The notes under the pieces: generated by a model | Database searches by the model: none | Told to the model about the DNA's origin: nothing | The model's input: the letters and a program-made list of their open reading frames with translations, nothing else | Assembly (NCBI GenBank): GCA_019058445.1 | Contig: JAHPZA010000009.1 | Span: forward strand, 186,001 to 250,000 | DNA: 64,000 bases | Source of the DNA: Promethearchaeota archaeon | GTDB taxonomy: Archaea; Asgardarchaeota; Lokiarchaeia; Sigyniarchaeales; SOKP01 | Direction of reading: 5' to 3' | Shown: positions 8,314 to 18,012 of the stretch, piece after piece | Layout: every line of letters starts with the position of its first letter | How positions within the stretch are numbered: position 1 is the stretch's first letter | Position numbers and translations under genes: made by a program

Positions 8314-10302
8314 TTATAATCTCATTTTTCTTATAATTTCGCTAGATTTACTATTAATTTTTTTTAAGATTTTGATAAGATCTGCAAAATCTTGGCAATT
8401 TTCTTCATTTATATATTTTTTTAGTAATATAAATAAATCTAATTTTAACTGATGAGCACTTAAATTGCTAATATTAATGTCTTCAATCAATTTTGAGTCA
8501 AATTCACCATTTTTATCTCTTTCCTTGATATTGTTGATTATTTGTTTAATTTGAGGGGTAATTTTTTTATCTTCTAAATATACATTATTAGCTATTAAAA
8601 TGTTCCAAGGTTCAATTGATTTCTGAAGTTCCTTAAAGGTTCTTTTAATGATTTCAAAAGGAATTAAATCTTCAATTTCTTTATTCTTTTCAAGAATAAA
8701 TAAGAAATCAATTGCATTCTGATATTTCTCAGGATTTTTCTTATACTTTTTATATTTTTTTGAACCCTCATCATCATTATCTATTAAGGCAATGAAATTT
8801 ATATTCGATTCTTGTGCTACTCTAATAAATGAGTCCAAATTATTTATTCCATTTATTGGGATTATAGAGATATAATTTAGATCCAAGAGATCTTCATTAT
8901 TTTTTTTAGCATAGTTAATTGCTAATTCTTCAATTAGTATTTTATCGGTTATTCCCTCAACAAATAAGTTGACTTCTCCAAAATTAGAGATACTTGAAAA
9001 ACTAAATCCAAGTGTATTGGATAAGAGAACATCATCGAAAATTCCCTCTTTTCTTGGTTGCCTTAATTTAGTTATACCTTCTTCCTTGTTTAAAAATATT
9101 ATCCTTTCAGGATGGTTTCTATTTATCATAAATGGTAAATGAGTTGTATAAATTATTTGATTATAAAGAGATAGTTTTTCAATCTCTTTTAGTAAATCTT
9201 TTTGCCCTCCTGGATGTAGATAAATACCTGGTTCATCCAATAGAATAACACAATTTTTAAGTTCATTGCCAAAATTTGCGTTAAAATGCAGTAAAAATGC
9301 AAAGAACCACTGAAATCCTAAACTTCTTCTTTTAGGATCAATAGTTTGTTCATTCTCCAAAAATCCTATATAAAGGGCATTATCTGTCCCAAGATATAAA
9401 TTAAGTTTAATATCTTGATATTGTGTCCAGCTCTCGTTTAAAATTTTACTTACTTTTTGATTAACTCTTCTTAGTATATTAATCCTTCTACCCTGATCAT
9501 TCGTCTTAATAAAGTCACTTAGATTAATATTCGCAATCTTGAAAAAATTATCTATTGAACGGTACTTGTTAACATTTGATTGTAATTCGGTTAAAAGAAT
9601 TTTACTAGGGATATAGTATTCATCTTTAAAACTCCAATTTATTAATTTAACATTTTCTAAAAGAGTATCCAAAATTGTATTTTCAGAAGATTCCATTAAA
9701 ATATCATCAACTTTGAAAACGATATTTTGTTTATGTTGATGACTTGCGAAATAATTTATTACCTTATCAACTATTTCTTTTGAGTTAGTTGCAAATTGAT
9801 AGGTTTTATTTTGTTCAATATGATGATTAGAGGGTAAAGAGATATTTTCGATGATCTCTGGTAAGGTAATATGAATTTGACCTGTAGGTAGAGTTCCATG
9901 AAATGATATTTTATAACCAGCTTCTCCTAAATTTATTTTTTCAGGAGTTTCAATCGTTCTATTTTTTCCTTCTATTTTAACTTTTAATTTATTTATATCT
10001 AAATTCGATATTAAATTCTTAATTTTATCAATATTAAATTTAAATTCAATCTCTGGTTTTGTCTCAAAAATATCTTCAACATAACAGCAGGTATCGCTAT
10101 CTTGCAGAATGTTAGGATTACTTAATGATTCAAAAGCCAATAGAAGATTTGTTTTTCCACATTCATTGGGGCCAACTAATGTATGGATGTTTTTTTTAAA
10201 TTCAATTGTTAAAGCATCATAGGTTCGATAATTTTTAAGCGTAATCTCATTGATAAAAATGGGATTTTTGGGATTTGTGTCTTTATTACTTAATTTTATC
10301 AC
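8314..10302 (-). CDS. OLD-family ATPase/TOPRIM nuclease
   Basis: This is an ABC/RecF-type ATPase fused to a TOPRIM domain, as in class 1 OLD nucleases. Walker A is 'GPNECGKT' (about residues 44-51). Walker B is 'CVILLDEPGIYLHPGG' (about 350), followed by the switch-like 'IIYTTHLPFMI'. The TOPRIM acidic residues are in 'LFVEGITDK' (about 450) and 'ALIDNDDEG' (about 503). Its 662 residues are somewhat longer than Gabija GajA. No UvrD-like GajB partner is nearby. The start is GTG. It has its own TATA-like sequence in the 110 bp gap to the upstream winged-helix/HEPN-like pair. Proteins of this family act as anti-phage or DNA-repair nucleases; here an anti-virus role is inferred from context. Confidence 0.8.
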   Translation of the reverse strand: MIKLSNKDTNPKNPIFINEITLKNYRTYDALTIEFKKNIHTLVGPNECGKTNLLLAFESLSNPNILQDSDTCCYVEDIFETKPEIEFKFNIDKIKNLISNLDINKLKVKIEGKNRTIETPEKINLGEAGYKISFHGTLPTGQIHITLPEIIENISLPSNHHIEQNKTYQFATNSKEIVDKVINYFASHQHKQNIVFKVDDILMESSENTILDTLLENVKLINWSFKDEYYIPSKILLTELQSNVNKYRSIDNFFKIANINLSDFIKTNDQGRRINILRRVNQKVSKILNESWTQYQDIKLNLYLGTDNALYIGFLENEQTIDPKRRSLGFQWFFAFLLHFNANFGNELKNCVILLDEPGIYLHPGGQKDLLKEIEKLSLYNQIIYTTHLPFMINRNHPERIIFLNKEEGITKLRQPRKEGIFDDVLLSNTLGFSFSSISNFGEVNLFVEGITDKILIEELAINYAKKNNEDLLDLNYISIIPINGINNLDSFIRVAQESNINFIALIDNDDEGSKKYKKYKKNPEKYQNAIDFLFILEKNKEIEDLIPFEIIKRTFKELQKSIEPWNILIANNVYLEDKKITPQIKQIINNIKERDKNGEFDSKLIEDINISNLSAHQLKLDLFILLKKYINEENCQDFADLIKILKKINSKSSEIIRKMRL

Positions 10303-10411
10303 CGAATTTTTATTCTTTATAAAAAATTATGATTTATGATTTAAATATTTATAAAATAGTCAAAAAATATTTTCTAAAATTGTCTATTCTTTTAATTTTA
10401 ATTTTTTAGAT

Positions 10412-11179
10412 TTAGTTAAAATATTTTTCTTGATTGTCTTCTATTTCTTTAATTCCCATTTTATTAATTATTGCGCCTTCTTTATTTAAATGGATTAATT
10501 TTTCCTTGTATAAACCATTTAAGTATGTTGATATATAAGAAGCTTGTTTTGGTTTCAAAATTAAGTTTAACTCTTGTCGTGTCATTCTCTTTGGAAATTG
10601 ATATAAAATTAGTAATAATTCTTCCTTAAATTTCAATCCTTTTTTAAGAATCATTATTTCACCATCTTCGAATTGCTCAATAGTAGGTATTTTTCTTTCC
10701 ATAACTGAGTTAGTTAAAATTATGGCATCTTCAAAAGAAATATCGAAATATATTAGTATTAATTGAGATATTACCCAATTACACGCTGTAATAACAAATT
10801 CAAAATCGATTAAATCAGCATTAGTCATTTTTATATGTGCTACTCTTTTTTTACTCCTGATGGAAAAAATAGCTTTTAGAGTTTGTGGAATGACCAAATA
10901 TAACATTTCTTCTTTAGCAGAAGTTTTAGGTAATCTCAACAAGTCATTATAAAAATTTCCAAATTCTATCTTGTTTAAGTTAATATTTATTAATGGTTCA
11001 GATAACTGCTTGAGACATGCAATACAAATTTCACTAAACCTAGCAGCATGTAATAGCCCTTTGGTTACATCACCTAACCAGTAGGCGGACTTAGATCTTT
11101 CAAACTCAAAAAGAAGCTCTTTTGCGAATGATTGACCAAAAATATTTTGAAATTTTTTCATTAAAGATTTCTGACTCAT
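10412..11179 (-). CDS. HEPN-like protein with C-terminal winged helix
   Basis: The ATG at 11179 overlaps the TGA of the upstream gene (ATGA), giving tight translational coupling; an in-frame TTG at 11188 is less likely. The helical N-terminal 170 residues include 'RSKKRVAHI', which matches the R-x4-6-H signature of HEPN domains, followed by a long hydrophobic helix. The last 70 residues ('FKEELLLILYQFPKRMTRQELNLIL...') look like a winged helix. No experimentally named family is recognised. With its coupled partner (11176-12546) and the nearby OLD nuclease it may form a defence operon. HEPN proteins are often RNases, but the motif alone does not prove activity. Confidence 0.55.
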   Translation of the reverse strand: MSQKSLMKKFQNIFGQSFAKELLFEFERSKSAYWLGDVTKGLLHAARFSEICIACLKQLSEPLININLNKIEFGNFYNDLLRLPKTSAKEEMLYLVIPQTLKAIFSIRSKKRVAHIKMTNADLIDFEFVITACNWVISQLILIYFDISFEDAIILTNSVMERKIPTIEQFEDGEIMILKKGLKFKEELLLILYQFPKRMTRQELNLILKPKQASYISTYLNGLYKEKLIHLNKEGAIINKMGIKEIEDNQEKYFN

Positions 11180-12546
11180 AATTGACAATCCTCTGTTTCT
11201 AAATATGTCTTTAGCATTTCAATAGCTTGGTTCTCACCTCCATGTGTCAGTTGCATAGCAGATTTAGGTTTATTTGCTGAAAAATACATCTTATAATATT
11301 TATTGCTGTTCAATAAATCCAATCGATCATAAGAAACCCCGCTATTCTTTAATAGAATTTTTCCAGAAAAATTCTTAACATCATATACTTTTTTTAATAT
11401 AACACCTAACAACATTAAGGTTTTGATTTGTATTCTTTTTCTTATATTTTCTCTTAATGGAACACACATTCGGATTCCATCATTCTGGAAATCAAATAAT
11501 GTTCTTAACTTTTCTTCATCTAATCCATTTCTTTCGGCAAAAAAAGTTATATTTTGATTTAATTCTTCTTCATTAATCGAGATTTTATCAGATTGTTCAT
11601 TTTTAATTTTGCTTTTAAATTTTAAATCAAAATTTGAAGTATTTTCTATAATATCTTTCAATAATATAATACCCTTCTGGAATCCAAGAGGTGTAATTCT
11701 ATAAGAGGTGTTTGTACTTCCTATAGGTCCCCGCTTATGCACTATATATGTAGAATAGTTTTTCAAAGTGGTGCTCATGTATTTTACTGGTACTCCTGCA
11801 TCTAATAAACATTTCCTAAATTCAGAAGATTGAATTTCATCCAAACCATACATTAATTTGTGAACTGTAAGGAATAATAAGGTTGCTTTAATATGGCTCT
11901 CTTTATTCGATACGCCTTTCCATCCTCTTAACAAAATAATCTCGTTATCTACAACATTAATTATTGAATGTAGATTATCCACAGTTAAATTGTACTTTTC
12001 AAGTTTGTTTTCCAATAATTCCTCATCCAATTTTTTATCTATTTTTTGTGATACTGGTTCAGAAATTTGTCTTCTTTTTGTAGATTTTTTTTTTACTGGG
12101 ACTCTTTGTTTTTTAGATGTCATTATGGCACTATTCTTTTCTTTAATCAGATATTTGTGAGTTAGGGTGTCTAATTGTTTCTCTATTTCATAGTATTTAA
12201 TGGTGTATGAATCATTTTCTATACCTACGATTTTATTTTTGACATAATTTCCTAATGGTCCAGATACTGTTGTCTGAGCAATATCAATACTTTCACTAAT
12301 AAACCTTGAAGTTATTTGTACATCTTTGTTAAGATTTAATTCCTTTGAGAAATAGATTCCGATAAGAAAAATAATTATTTTTTCTTTTACAGTTAATGGA
12401 AATTCTGGTGAAATGATGATTTTACCTGTTTTACTCTCTATTTTTAAGAAAGGTTTTGATTTTTCAACCAACCTTCTTAAGTCTTCAAGAGTGTGTTCTT
12501 CATCAACTATGAGGTCTTTTAGTATTTCAAGTTTTTTGTCGTCCAT
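11176..12546 (-). CDS. Three-repeat helix-turn-helix-like protein (456 aa)
   Basis: I do not recognise a named family. Three segments of about 90 residues share a layout: a hydrophobic helix, a second helix, an HTH-like turn and a basic strand. They begin near 'TVKEKIIIFLIGIYFSKEL' (about 50), 'SHIKATLLFLTVHKLM' (about 222) and 'RIQIKTLMLLGVILKK' (about 372). Linkers are Lys/Glu-rich, and one (about 140-170) is highly basic. This suggests a multi-winged-helix nucleic-acid-binding adaptor. It is the first gene of a coupled pair with the HEPN-like gene. The promoter probably lies in the 12.55-12.75 kb interval. Confidence 0.5.
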   Translation of the reverse strand: MDDKKLEILKDLIVDEEHTLEDLRRLVEKSKPFLKIESKTGKIIISPEFPLTVKEKIIIFLIGIYFSKELNLNKDVQITSRFISESIDIAQTTVSGPLGNYVKNKIVGIENDSYTIKYYEIEKQLDTLTHKYLIKEKNSAIMTSKKQRVPVKKKSTKRRQISEPVSQKIDKKLDEELLENKLEKYNLTVDNLHSIINVVDNEIILLRGWKGVSNKESHIKATLLFLTVHKLMYGLDEIQSSEFRKCLLDAGVPVKYMSTTLKNYSTYIVHKRGPIGSTNTSYRITPLGFQKGIILLKDIIENTSNFDLKFKSKIKNEQSDKISINEEELNQNITFFAERNGLDEEKLRTLFDFQNDGIRMCVPLRENIRKRIQIKTLMLLGVILKKVYDVKNFSGKILLKNSGVSYDRLDLLNSNKYYKMYFSANKPKSAMQLTHGGENQAIEMLKTYLETEDCQL

Positions 12547-12889
12547 TTTATTTTTACTCCTTTGATTTATATTATTATATAATAATACACTTTAATAAAC
12601 TTTTTCATACATATTTACATAGTATGAGGTAATAATATGAAAAGCCAATAATAATCGTTCCTCATTTTATATTGTATGAATCTCTCTTAGAATCTGTTAT
12701 TTACCTTATAATTTTATTATTAATATTTTGTCTTTCAATTTGAATTAAATTATAAAAGAATTATAATGATTCATAGTAGTATGAACAATCAATATCTTCT
12801 ATTAAGAGAAAATTACATAGCAGTATAAAATATAAAATGAATAGAAGGATGGTTAAGTTGTCAAGATTAAAGGGATATAGAAACAGGAG

Positions 12890-12928
12890 ATAGACTCTAT
12901 TTTTGTCTATAGAGGGTGAAATCCAATG
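12890..12928 (+). repeat. Dispersed stem-loop repeat, copy A
   Basis: A 6 bp stem (atagac/gtctat) with a 9-base loop is followed immediately by 'agagggtgaaatccaatga'. The same arrangement, with covarying stem bases, occurs at 17782-17820 (plus) and 31269-31309 (minus). Stem sequence differs between copies while pairing is kept, so the structure appears conserved. It could be an ncRNA, a mobile-element end or a processing site. Confidence 0.5.
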
Positions 12929-13057
12929 ATATACCTAATGATTCTTGCTAATCCATGTAATATTTTTACCTAAGAGTATATAAATACTACTGTAGATTAT
13001 TATTATTAGACCAAAAACCATGACTCCTGCCACACCCTGGATTTTTGTCTTTTGGTT

Positions 13058-13075
13058 AGTGTATGAAAATACACT
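13058..13075. other. Short perfect hairpin
   Basis: A 7 bp stem, agtgtat/atacact, closes a GAAA tetraloop, the signature of a stable RNA hairpin. It lies between divergent genes and is followed by a C-rich patch. It may be part of a small RNA or a 5' leader of the 13236 gene. Confidence 0.4.
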
Positions 13076-13167
13076 CTGATTTTGCCCTCCTCCCCCTATT
13101 TAATTTTTAACCTTGTATTGAGGTTGAGTGGCAAGGAGTCACCTTTTCAAAAAATATTTATTCAAAT

Positions 13168-13184
13168 TCAAAAATATTTATACT
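13168..13184 (+). promoter_or_regulatory. TATA-box/BRE-like promoter
   Basis: The sequence 'tcaaaaatatttatact' lies about 55 bases before the ATG of the 13236 gene and matches the archaeal A-rich BRE plus TATA pattern. A near copy starts about 20 bases upstream. It is the likely promoter for the zinc-ribbon nuclease gene. Confidence 0.35.
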
Positions 13185-13235
13185 AAAGACAAAACACAGA
13201 TTTCAAAAAAAATTCAATTATAGGATTTATTTAAA

Positions 13236-15047
13236 ATGGTATGCCCAATATGTGGAGAAATTAGACTCTCAGATCCAGAAAAATATTTAATTTGTCCAAA
13301 ATGCGATAACTATTGCAAAATCTATTCTCGTGAAGAAACAAGGGAGTATATGAAGAAAAAAATTAGAGAAGGATATCGTTTGTTTTATAATTTAGTTGTT
13401 CCATATAATTTAAGCAAGATTATTATAAATCTTCATAATTTTAGAAATATTTCTTTTCCTGAAGGATCTTTTTTTAGTCGTTATTTTCATTCCTCATTAG
13501 GAATTGGTTTAATTTTAAAGAAATGGGACAAATTAAATAGAATTTCCAAAAATATTGATCTTGATTCATATCTCATGTCAAATATTATAATGCGATGCAA
13601 GGATATCTACTTAGTTAAACATTATTTATTTTTTACTAAGTTTGACGGTGTAAGATTAATAAACCGTTATTCTGACAATTCTGTCGGATTTAAATATACT
13701 GAGAATTGGAAACCTTATTTAAAAAGAGCAATTCTTAATGGATCTTACCCTAATGATAATTTAGATTCTTTATTTTTAAATAAAAAAGATTTTAATTTGT
13801 TTTCAGCAGTTTTATTTAAAAATATAATATTAAAAAAATTGCATGATAAAAATCCTGATTATTATTATATTACTGATGCATTAAAGAAATTTCAAAATTT
13901 TATTTTTCATTATCCTTGGAGAGATTATTTTAAGGTTAAAAAGACACAAAAAAGCATCGATAATTATATAGAATTTTGTGATTTTTTTAAGAATAAGAGT
14001 TTTTTTTCGCGAAGAGAAATCTCTGAGATTGGAATAAATAAAAAAAAATATATCAACAATAATTGGGTTTCTTCTCCTAATAATTCAACTAATTTTCCAA
14101 TAATAATAAGACTTAAAAGAAATTGGTATATTCCAAACGTTTTGTATGATTTTTGTAGAAGCTTTTATGATCTGTACTCTTCTAAAAAGAAATCTTTTTT
14201 TCGAAGATATCAGAACGATATTGGCAGCCTTTTTGAAGATAAAGTATCTATTTTATTAAAAATATTTAATCTAGACTTATATACACCTGAAAAACCAAAA
14301 AAAAAATTAGTTCGACTCCAATATCAAGGAAAAGAATTTTTAGATATAGGAGCATTTTATCATCCCTTAAAATATTTTTTTATAATAGAATGTAAAAATA
14401 AATCATTCGTAAAAATTAGTGATTATAATCCCGTGAATTTGAATCAAAATATTCTGAGTGAATTTGAAAAATTTCGAGATCGTGATATCCCTCGTATAAA
14501 AAAACTTCTCAATACATGGGATTTAGATTATACCATAATCCCCCTTTTTTTCAATTTAGTTCCTTTAGTAGGAGAATTAGCAGATAAATCTTATTTTTAT
14601 AATAAAGATGGAATAACTATAATTCAAAATTTTGCAGAAATCTCACTCTTTATTTATCATTTACTAAAAGAAAAAGGCAAATCATTTCATGAAATATACC
14701 ATTTTCCAGAAAAATTGATGAAGGTTATTAATGACAAAAATTTTTTAAAAGATGTAGATTATAAGCATGAGCAAGATATAGGTACGTTATTAGGAGAAAA
14801 ATCTGAACGATATCTAATCATACATGGAGAATTTATTAATTTTGATGATTTAGATATAAAAAAAGAATTGAATGTTAAGACAGAGTTCCAAGGCAAGAAA
14901 ATTGACCTATCAATTATTATTCCTCCAGAATTGGAAGAATATATCAAAGATCTTAATTTATATAAAGGAGATATAATTAGTATAATTGTTTATAGGTTAG
15001 AAGAACACACATCAATCTATTTTTTAGGAAGAATTTGGAAATTATAA
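13236..15047 (+). CDS. Zinc-ribbon protein with restriction-endonuclease-like domain
   Basis: The N-terminus has a C-x2-C...C-x2-C zinc ribbon ('CPICGE' and 'CPKCDN', residues 3-26). A long helical middle follows. At about residues 325-390 an Asp-then-E-x-K arrangement, 'FLDIGAFYHPLKYFFIIECKNKS', with a preceding Glu in 'GSLFEDKVSILL', matches a PD-(D/E)XK nuclease core. The C-terminal 100 residues are beta-rich ('KTEFQGKKIDLSIII') and may be a second small domain. It is monocistronic with its own promoter. It lies in a cluster of other nuclease-like genes, so a role in defence against foreign DNA or RNA is reasonable but inferred. Lysine- and tyrosine-rich composition matches its AT-rich setting. 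Confidence 0.6.
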   Translation: MVCPICGEIRLSDPEKYLICPKCDNYCKIYSREETREYMKKKIREGYRLFYNLVVPYNLSKIIINLHNFRNISFPEGSFFSRYFHSSLGIGLILKKWDKLNRISKNIDLDSYLMSNIIMRCKDIYLVKHYLFFTKFDGVRLINRYSDNSVGFKYTENWKPYLKRAILNGSYPNDNLDSLFLNKKDFNLFSAVLFKNIILKKLHDKNPDYYYITDALKKFQNFIFHYPWRDYFKVKKTQKSIDNYIEFCDFFKNKSFFSRREISEIGINKKKYINNNWVSSPNNSTNFPIIIRLKRNWYIPNVLYDFCRSFYDLYSSKKKSFFRRYQNDIGSLFEDKVSILLKIFNLDLYTPEKPKKKLVRLQYQGKEFLDIGAFYHPLKYFFIIECKNKSFVKISDYNPVNLNQNILSEFEKFRDRDIPRIKKLLNTWDLDYTIIPLFFNLVPLVGELADKSYFYNKDGITIIQNFAEISLFIYHLLKEKGKSFHEIYHFPEKLMKVINDKNFLKDVDYKHEQDIGTLLGEKSERYLIIHGEFINFDDLDIKKELNVKTEFQGKKIDLSIIIPPELEEYIKDLNLYKGDIISIIVYRLEEHTSIYFLGRIWKL

Positions 15048-15271
15048 ATCAGTATTAGAAATGATATTTATAATAATTATGAAGACAATAGAATAATACT
15101 CAAGAATTAAGAATATAATTTTCAAGTTCCATATCTTAAGAATTTGAATAGATATGTGATTAAATAATATAAATTAGATTAAAGAGAGAATACTATGATC
15201 TCATTTCTTATTTTATATCAATAGGAAAAATAAAAAAAATGTAAATTATTTAAGAATTCTGTTTTATTTGC

Positions 15272-16657
15272 TTACTTTTTGGTCATAAAATAATATCCTA
15301 TAATAAACTCTATTATAATTAAGAATACTTGGTTAAATGCAATTATTGGAAGAATAAACATAAGACCGCATATAGCAACCATACCATTTACTGAAATACT
15401 GGCTACAAGATCTTTGGGTAAATACATTAAGAAATTTGTAGTCTTAATTTTATCTAATTGGTCTTCAATTTTTTCAATAGTATTCAATATATCATCTGAT
15501 AATTCTTCAACACTATCTGTTATAATAGTTAGTCCACCAATAATCTCATTAAATTGACAGTTTATCCACGGTTTTATATGGTTCATCATGATCTCTTGGA
15601 TATTTATTCCAAATGCTATAGTAATTAATGCTATAGTTGATGCAAGAATAATATTCAAAAAATCTAAAGGTTGATTGCTAGAGCTGATGAATAAAGCACT
15701 TAATACGATTGTAATGATTAAAATTATTATTAATCCTATTTGCTCAAGAAGACTCTTGCTTTTCACAGTTAATGTACTTACCAAATCTGTAAATGAATCT
15801 ATTTTTGCATTAACTTTTTCCCTTAAATTTTCGACTTTTCTCGTAAGTTTTGTTACATCTTTTTTAAATTCACGTAATAGCCTTAATGTCCAATCTTCTA
15901 TATCTTTTAATCGATCTTCAACGTTTTCAATTAAATCAGGGATAATTGGCATACGAGATATGGTTCCATACATTTCAGGTATATCCACAACGAATTGTTT
16001 AGGGAGAACATCTTTAGGTTTAATTCCATAATAAACTAAAATAATATTTAAAATAATTATAAAATGTAATGGAATAGTCAATAACGTAAAAATGTAATAA
16101 AGTGAAACAAAGGTCACACTTATCATGAGAATACCTCTTACTATCCCCCCAGGTAAAATTAATGTTTCTTTTTCACGATCCTTCTTTTTATTATTATTAT
16201 TCTTATCATCTTCTTTTTTAACAAGTAACTCCCAACAGTTTTCTTTTTCAGAAAGTAATTCTTCTAATTTATCTAAGTTTATTTTTTTAGAGATTTCTTT
16301 TACCATATCTTCTTTAAGATCTTTTCTATCTTTTATTTCTGCTCTACTTTTATCTATTTCTGTTTTGATTGGACCTAGCTGCTCTTTTATCTTATTTGTC
16401 TTGTTCTTTTCACTTTCAAGTTTTTGCTTAATAGTCTCAAAATTTCTGTTAAAAAAAAGACGGATTAAAAGTAAAAGTATTATGGAAATTATTATATATA
16501 CAATTAGAGCTATAAGATGTGGCATATAACTCTGAAAAAGAAACATATAAAATATTAACCCAGCAACTATAACATTCGAAATAATCCAAGTATATGTAAA
16601 AGTATTTTTTGACTTCTCTCTTCTTTTTAAATCAATATCTGAACTTTTACTAGACAT
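15272..16657 (-). CDS. Multi-pass membrane protein with coiled coils (461 aa)
   Basis: No family is recognised. Hydrophobic pairs are at about residues 25-68, 172-212, 307-355 and 418-458, giving roughly eight membrane segments. Between the first two pairs is a charged coiled coil (about 70-165) with a Lys/Asn run. Between the second and third pairs is another helical, amphipathic domain (about 245-300), and a third short coiled coil lies at about 380-410. The order TM pair / coiled coil / TM pair / coiled coil / TM pair is regular and might reflect an internal repeat. It stands alone, with no adjacent co-directional gene. Confidence 0.55.
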   Translation of the reverse strand: MSSKSSDIDLKRREKSKNTFTYTWIISNVIVAGLIFYMFLFQSYMPHLIALIVYIIISIILLLLIRLFFNRNFETIKQKLESEKNKTNKIKEQLGPIKTEIDKSRAEIKDRKDLKEDMVKEISKKINLDKLEELLSEKENCWELLVKKEDDKNNNNKKKDREKETLILPGGIVRGILMISVTFVSLYYIFTLLTIPLHFIIILNIILVYYGIKPKDVLPKQFVVDIPEMYGTISRMPIIPDLIENVEDRLKDIEDWTLRLLREFKKDVTKLTRKVENLREKVNAKIDSFTDLVSTLTVKSKSLLEQIGLIIILIITIVLSALFISSSNQPLDFLNIILASTIALITIAFGINIQEIMMNHIKPWINCQFNEIIGGLTIITDSVEELSDDILNTIEKIEDQLDKIKTTNFLMYLPKDLVASISVNGMVAICGLMFILPIIAFNQVFLIIIEFIIGYYFMTKK

Positions 16658-17131
16658 CTAAAATACCCTCTATTTATTATTCAAATATGAACTTTGGAAA
16701 TTAAATTGAATTTTGAAGATTTTTGTAAAATTTTAGTACTTAAAATATTACAAAATTGTTATTTAAACTTTTTGAACTATAAGAATCAAAAATAACAATA
16801 TCTTATCTGTAAATAATTATTCAACTCCTTCTTAGTTTTAGACTAATTTAACAGTGTGAATTAATATTAAATATCAGCAATAAATAATATAAGGAAAATT
16901 CTTTCATAATTAACTAAAAGACAGAATTTATTTTTTTGATTTAAGACTAAATTCATAATTTTTTATGAAAAAAGCTGTCTAAAATCTTTTTAGTGGATCA
17001 AATAATGAGCTCATATAATCTACTTACATTGAAAATCGTATTAGATGAAGTTTAATGTAAAAATATTTAAAAACATGTACTTCATTTAGAGGTTAGCTTT
17101 TGATTAAAATTCCTTTAATAAAGTGTTTTAT
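16658..17131. other. Divergent intergenic region
   Basis: About 470 A/T-rich bases separate two divergent membrane-protein genes. A TATA-like 'aaaatatttaaaaac' lies near 17061-17075, about 60 bases before the plus-strand ATG. I see no gene longer than 20 codons and no strong hairpin. Confidence 0.35.
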
Positions 17132-17509
17132 ATGAGCAATGGTGAAGAAAATCAAGATGAGAGATTTTTAAGATTTCTTTCTGAAATTACAGGAATCGTC
17201 ATGGCTATTCTTATCTCTGCCTTTGTACAAATAGAGGACAGTATTAAAAACGACTCAATATATTTTTGGTATATTTTAGGTCTTCCTTGTATTTTTCTGA
17301 GTTTTATATTTTCAATTTGGGCATTCATCCTAGAAAATAGAAACGCATTTCAGAATAATGGACGTTGGTATCAAAGAATTAGTAGAAATAGGTTCTATAG
17401 GGTTATAATGGTTTTATTTATTTTGAGTTTGATTTTTTTACTCGCAATCCCTTATATAATAAGGAGTATATACTTTTGGAGTAATTTCAAGGAAATCATG
17501 TGTAATTAA
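17132..17509 (+). CDS. Small four-helix-type membrane protein (125 aa)
   Basis: The start at ATG 17132 (MSNGEENQDERF...) is preferred over the in-frame GTG at 17123. There are three clear hydrophobic segments (about 20-38, 47-70 and 93-113), with a basic loop 'RWYQRISRNRFYR' between the second and third. No family is recognised. It is monocistronic, convergent with the PIN-domain gene at 18134 across 620 bases of non-coding DNA. Confidence 0.5.
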   Translation: MSNGEENQDERFLRFLSEITGIVMAILISAFVQIEDSIKNDSIYFWYILGLPCIFLSFIFSIWAFILENRNAFQNNGRWYQRISRNRFYRVIMVLFILSLIFLLAIPYIIRSIYFWSNFKEIMCN

Positions 17510-17781
17510 TAAGTAATTTAAAATGCTTATTTAATTTATTTTTTAAAAAAATCTCTAATTTTGCTAAAAATAACAACCTTATTTTATAACCTTACATTGA
17601 CTAATTTCATAAAAGATTTAGAGTTTTGTACAATTCAACAAATTTTCTTACAATACTAATATTGTTGTCTAAGGGCGGGAGTCATCTTTTTTCTATTCTA
17701 TTCTTAATTAAATAAATATAAATCTAAAAATAGAAAAAGAAAGGAATCCAAATTCAATCAGAAAAGCAAAAAAAGAGAGAG

Positions 17782-17820
17782 TTAAACTTCTTAAAAGTCT
17801 AACAGGGCGAAATCCAATGT
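17782..17820 (+). repeat. Dispersed stem-loop repeat, copy B
   Basis: An 8 bp stem with one mismatch (ttaaactt/aagtctaa) and a 5-base loop is followed by 'cagggcgaaatccaatgt'. The last 17 bases are the same as in copy C and differ at one position from copy A. It lies between convergent genes, so it is not a promoter element. Confidence 0.5.
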
Positions 17821-17895
17821 AAGACTGAATTTTTTGATTCTTTCTTACTTAAACAAATAGAGGTAAAATTAATAAATTTACTGTATTTCTTTCTT

Positions 17896-18012
17896 TCAAA
17901 TTCTTTTTAGATCCGATTGAATTCTCTCCCTAATTTTTTGGGGAATGTCTATTGTCTCTTGAACTTTCGACTTTGGTTCTACCATTAAATCCTAATCTGC
18001 TTCTAATATGAA
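17896..18012 (-). pseudogene. Decayed fragment of the 80-aa protein family (see 27579)
   Basis: The minus-strand translation FILEAD*DLMVEPKSKVQE, then ...IDIPQKIRERIQSDLKRI-stop, aligns end to end with the C-terminal half of the 27579-27821 protein (FNLKADKDLTVQAKSKVQE ... SDLKII-stop). The fragment has lost its N-terminal half and carries a TAG where the intact copy has a Lys codon. It is therefore a truncated duplicate. A few codons of the same segment (KIRERIK) also appear beside repeat copy C at about 31300-31325. Confidence 0.6.

Larger units (their letters stand above)
12547..13235. other. 689 bp divergent intergenic region with structured elements
   Basis: This region separates the minus-strand winged-helix/HEPN-like operon from the plus-strand nuclease gene. 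It holds one copy of the dispersed stem-loop repeat (12890-12928), a short perfect hairpin (13058-13075), an unusually C-rich patch near 13087 ('gccctcctccccc'), and repeated 'aaaatattta' TATA-like sequences at 13151-13183. A non-coding RNA transcribed between about 12850 and 13140 is possible. No protein gene is apparent. Confidence 0.45.

Noticed and set aside
8314..10302. Gabija (GajA/GajB)
   Set aside because: No UvrD/PcrA-like helicase gene is next to the OLD nuclease; the downstream gene is a radical SAM enzyme.
12840..13140. tRNA or box C/D RNA gene in the intergenic region
   Set aside because: No cloverleaf, T-loop consensus or paired C/D boxes could be found; only isolated hairpins are present.
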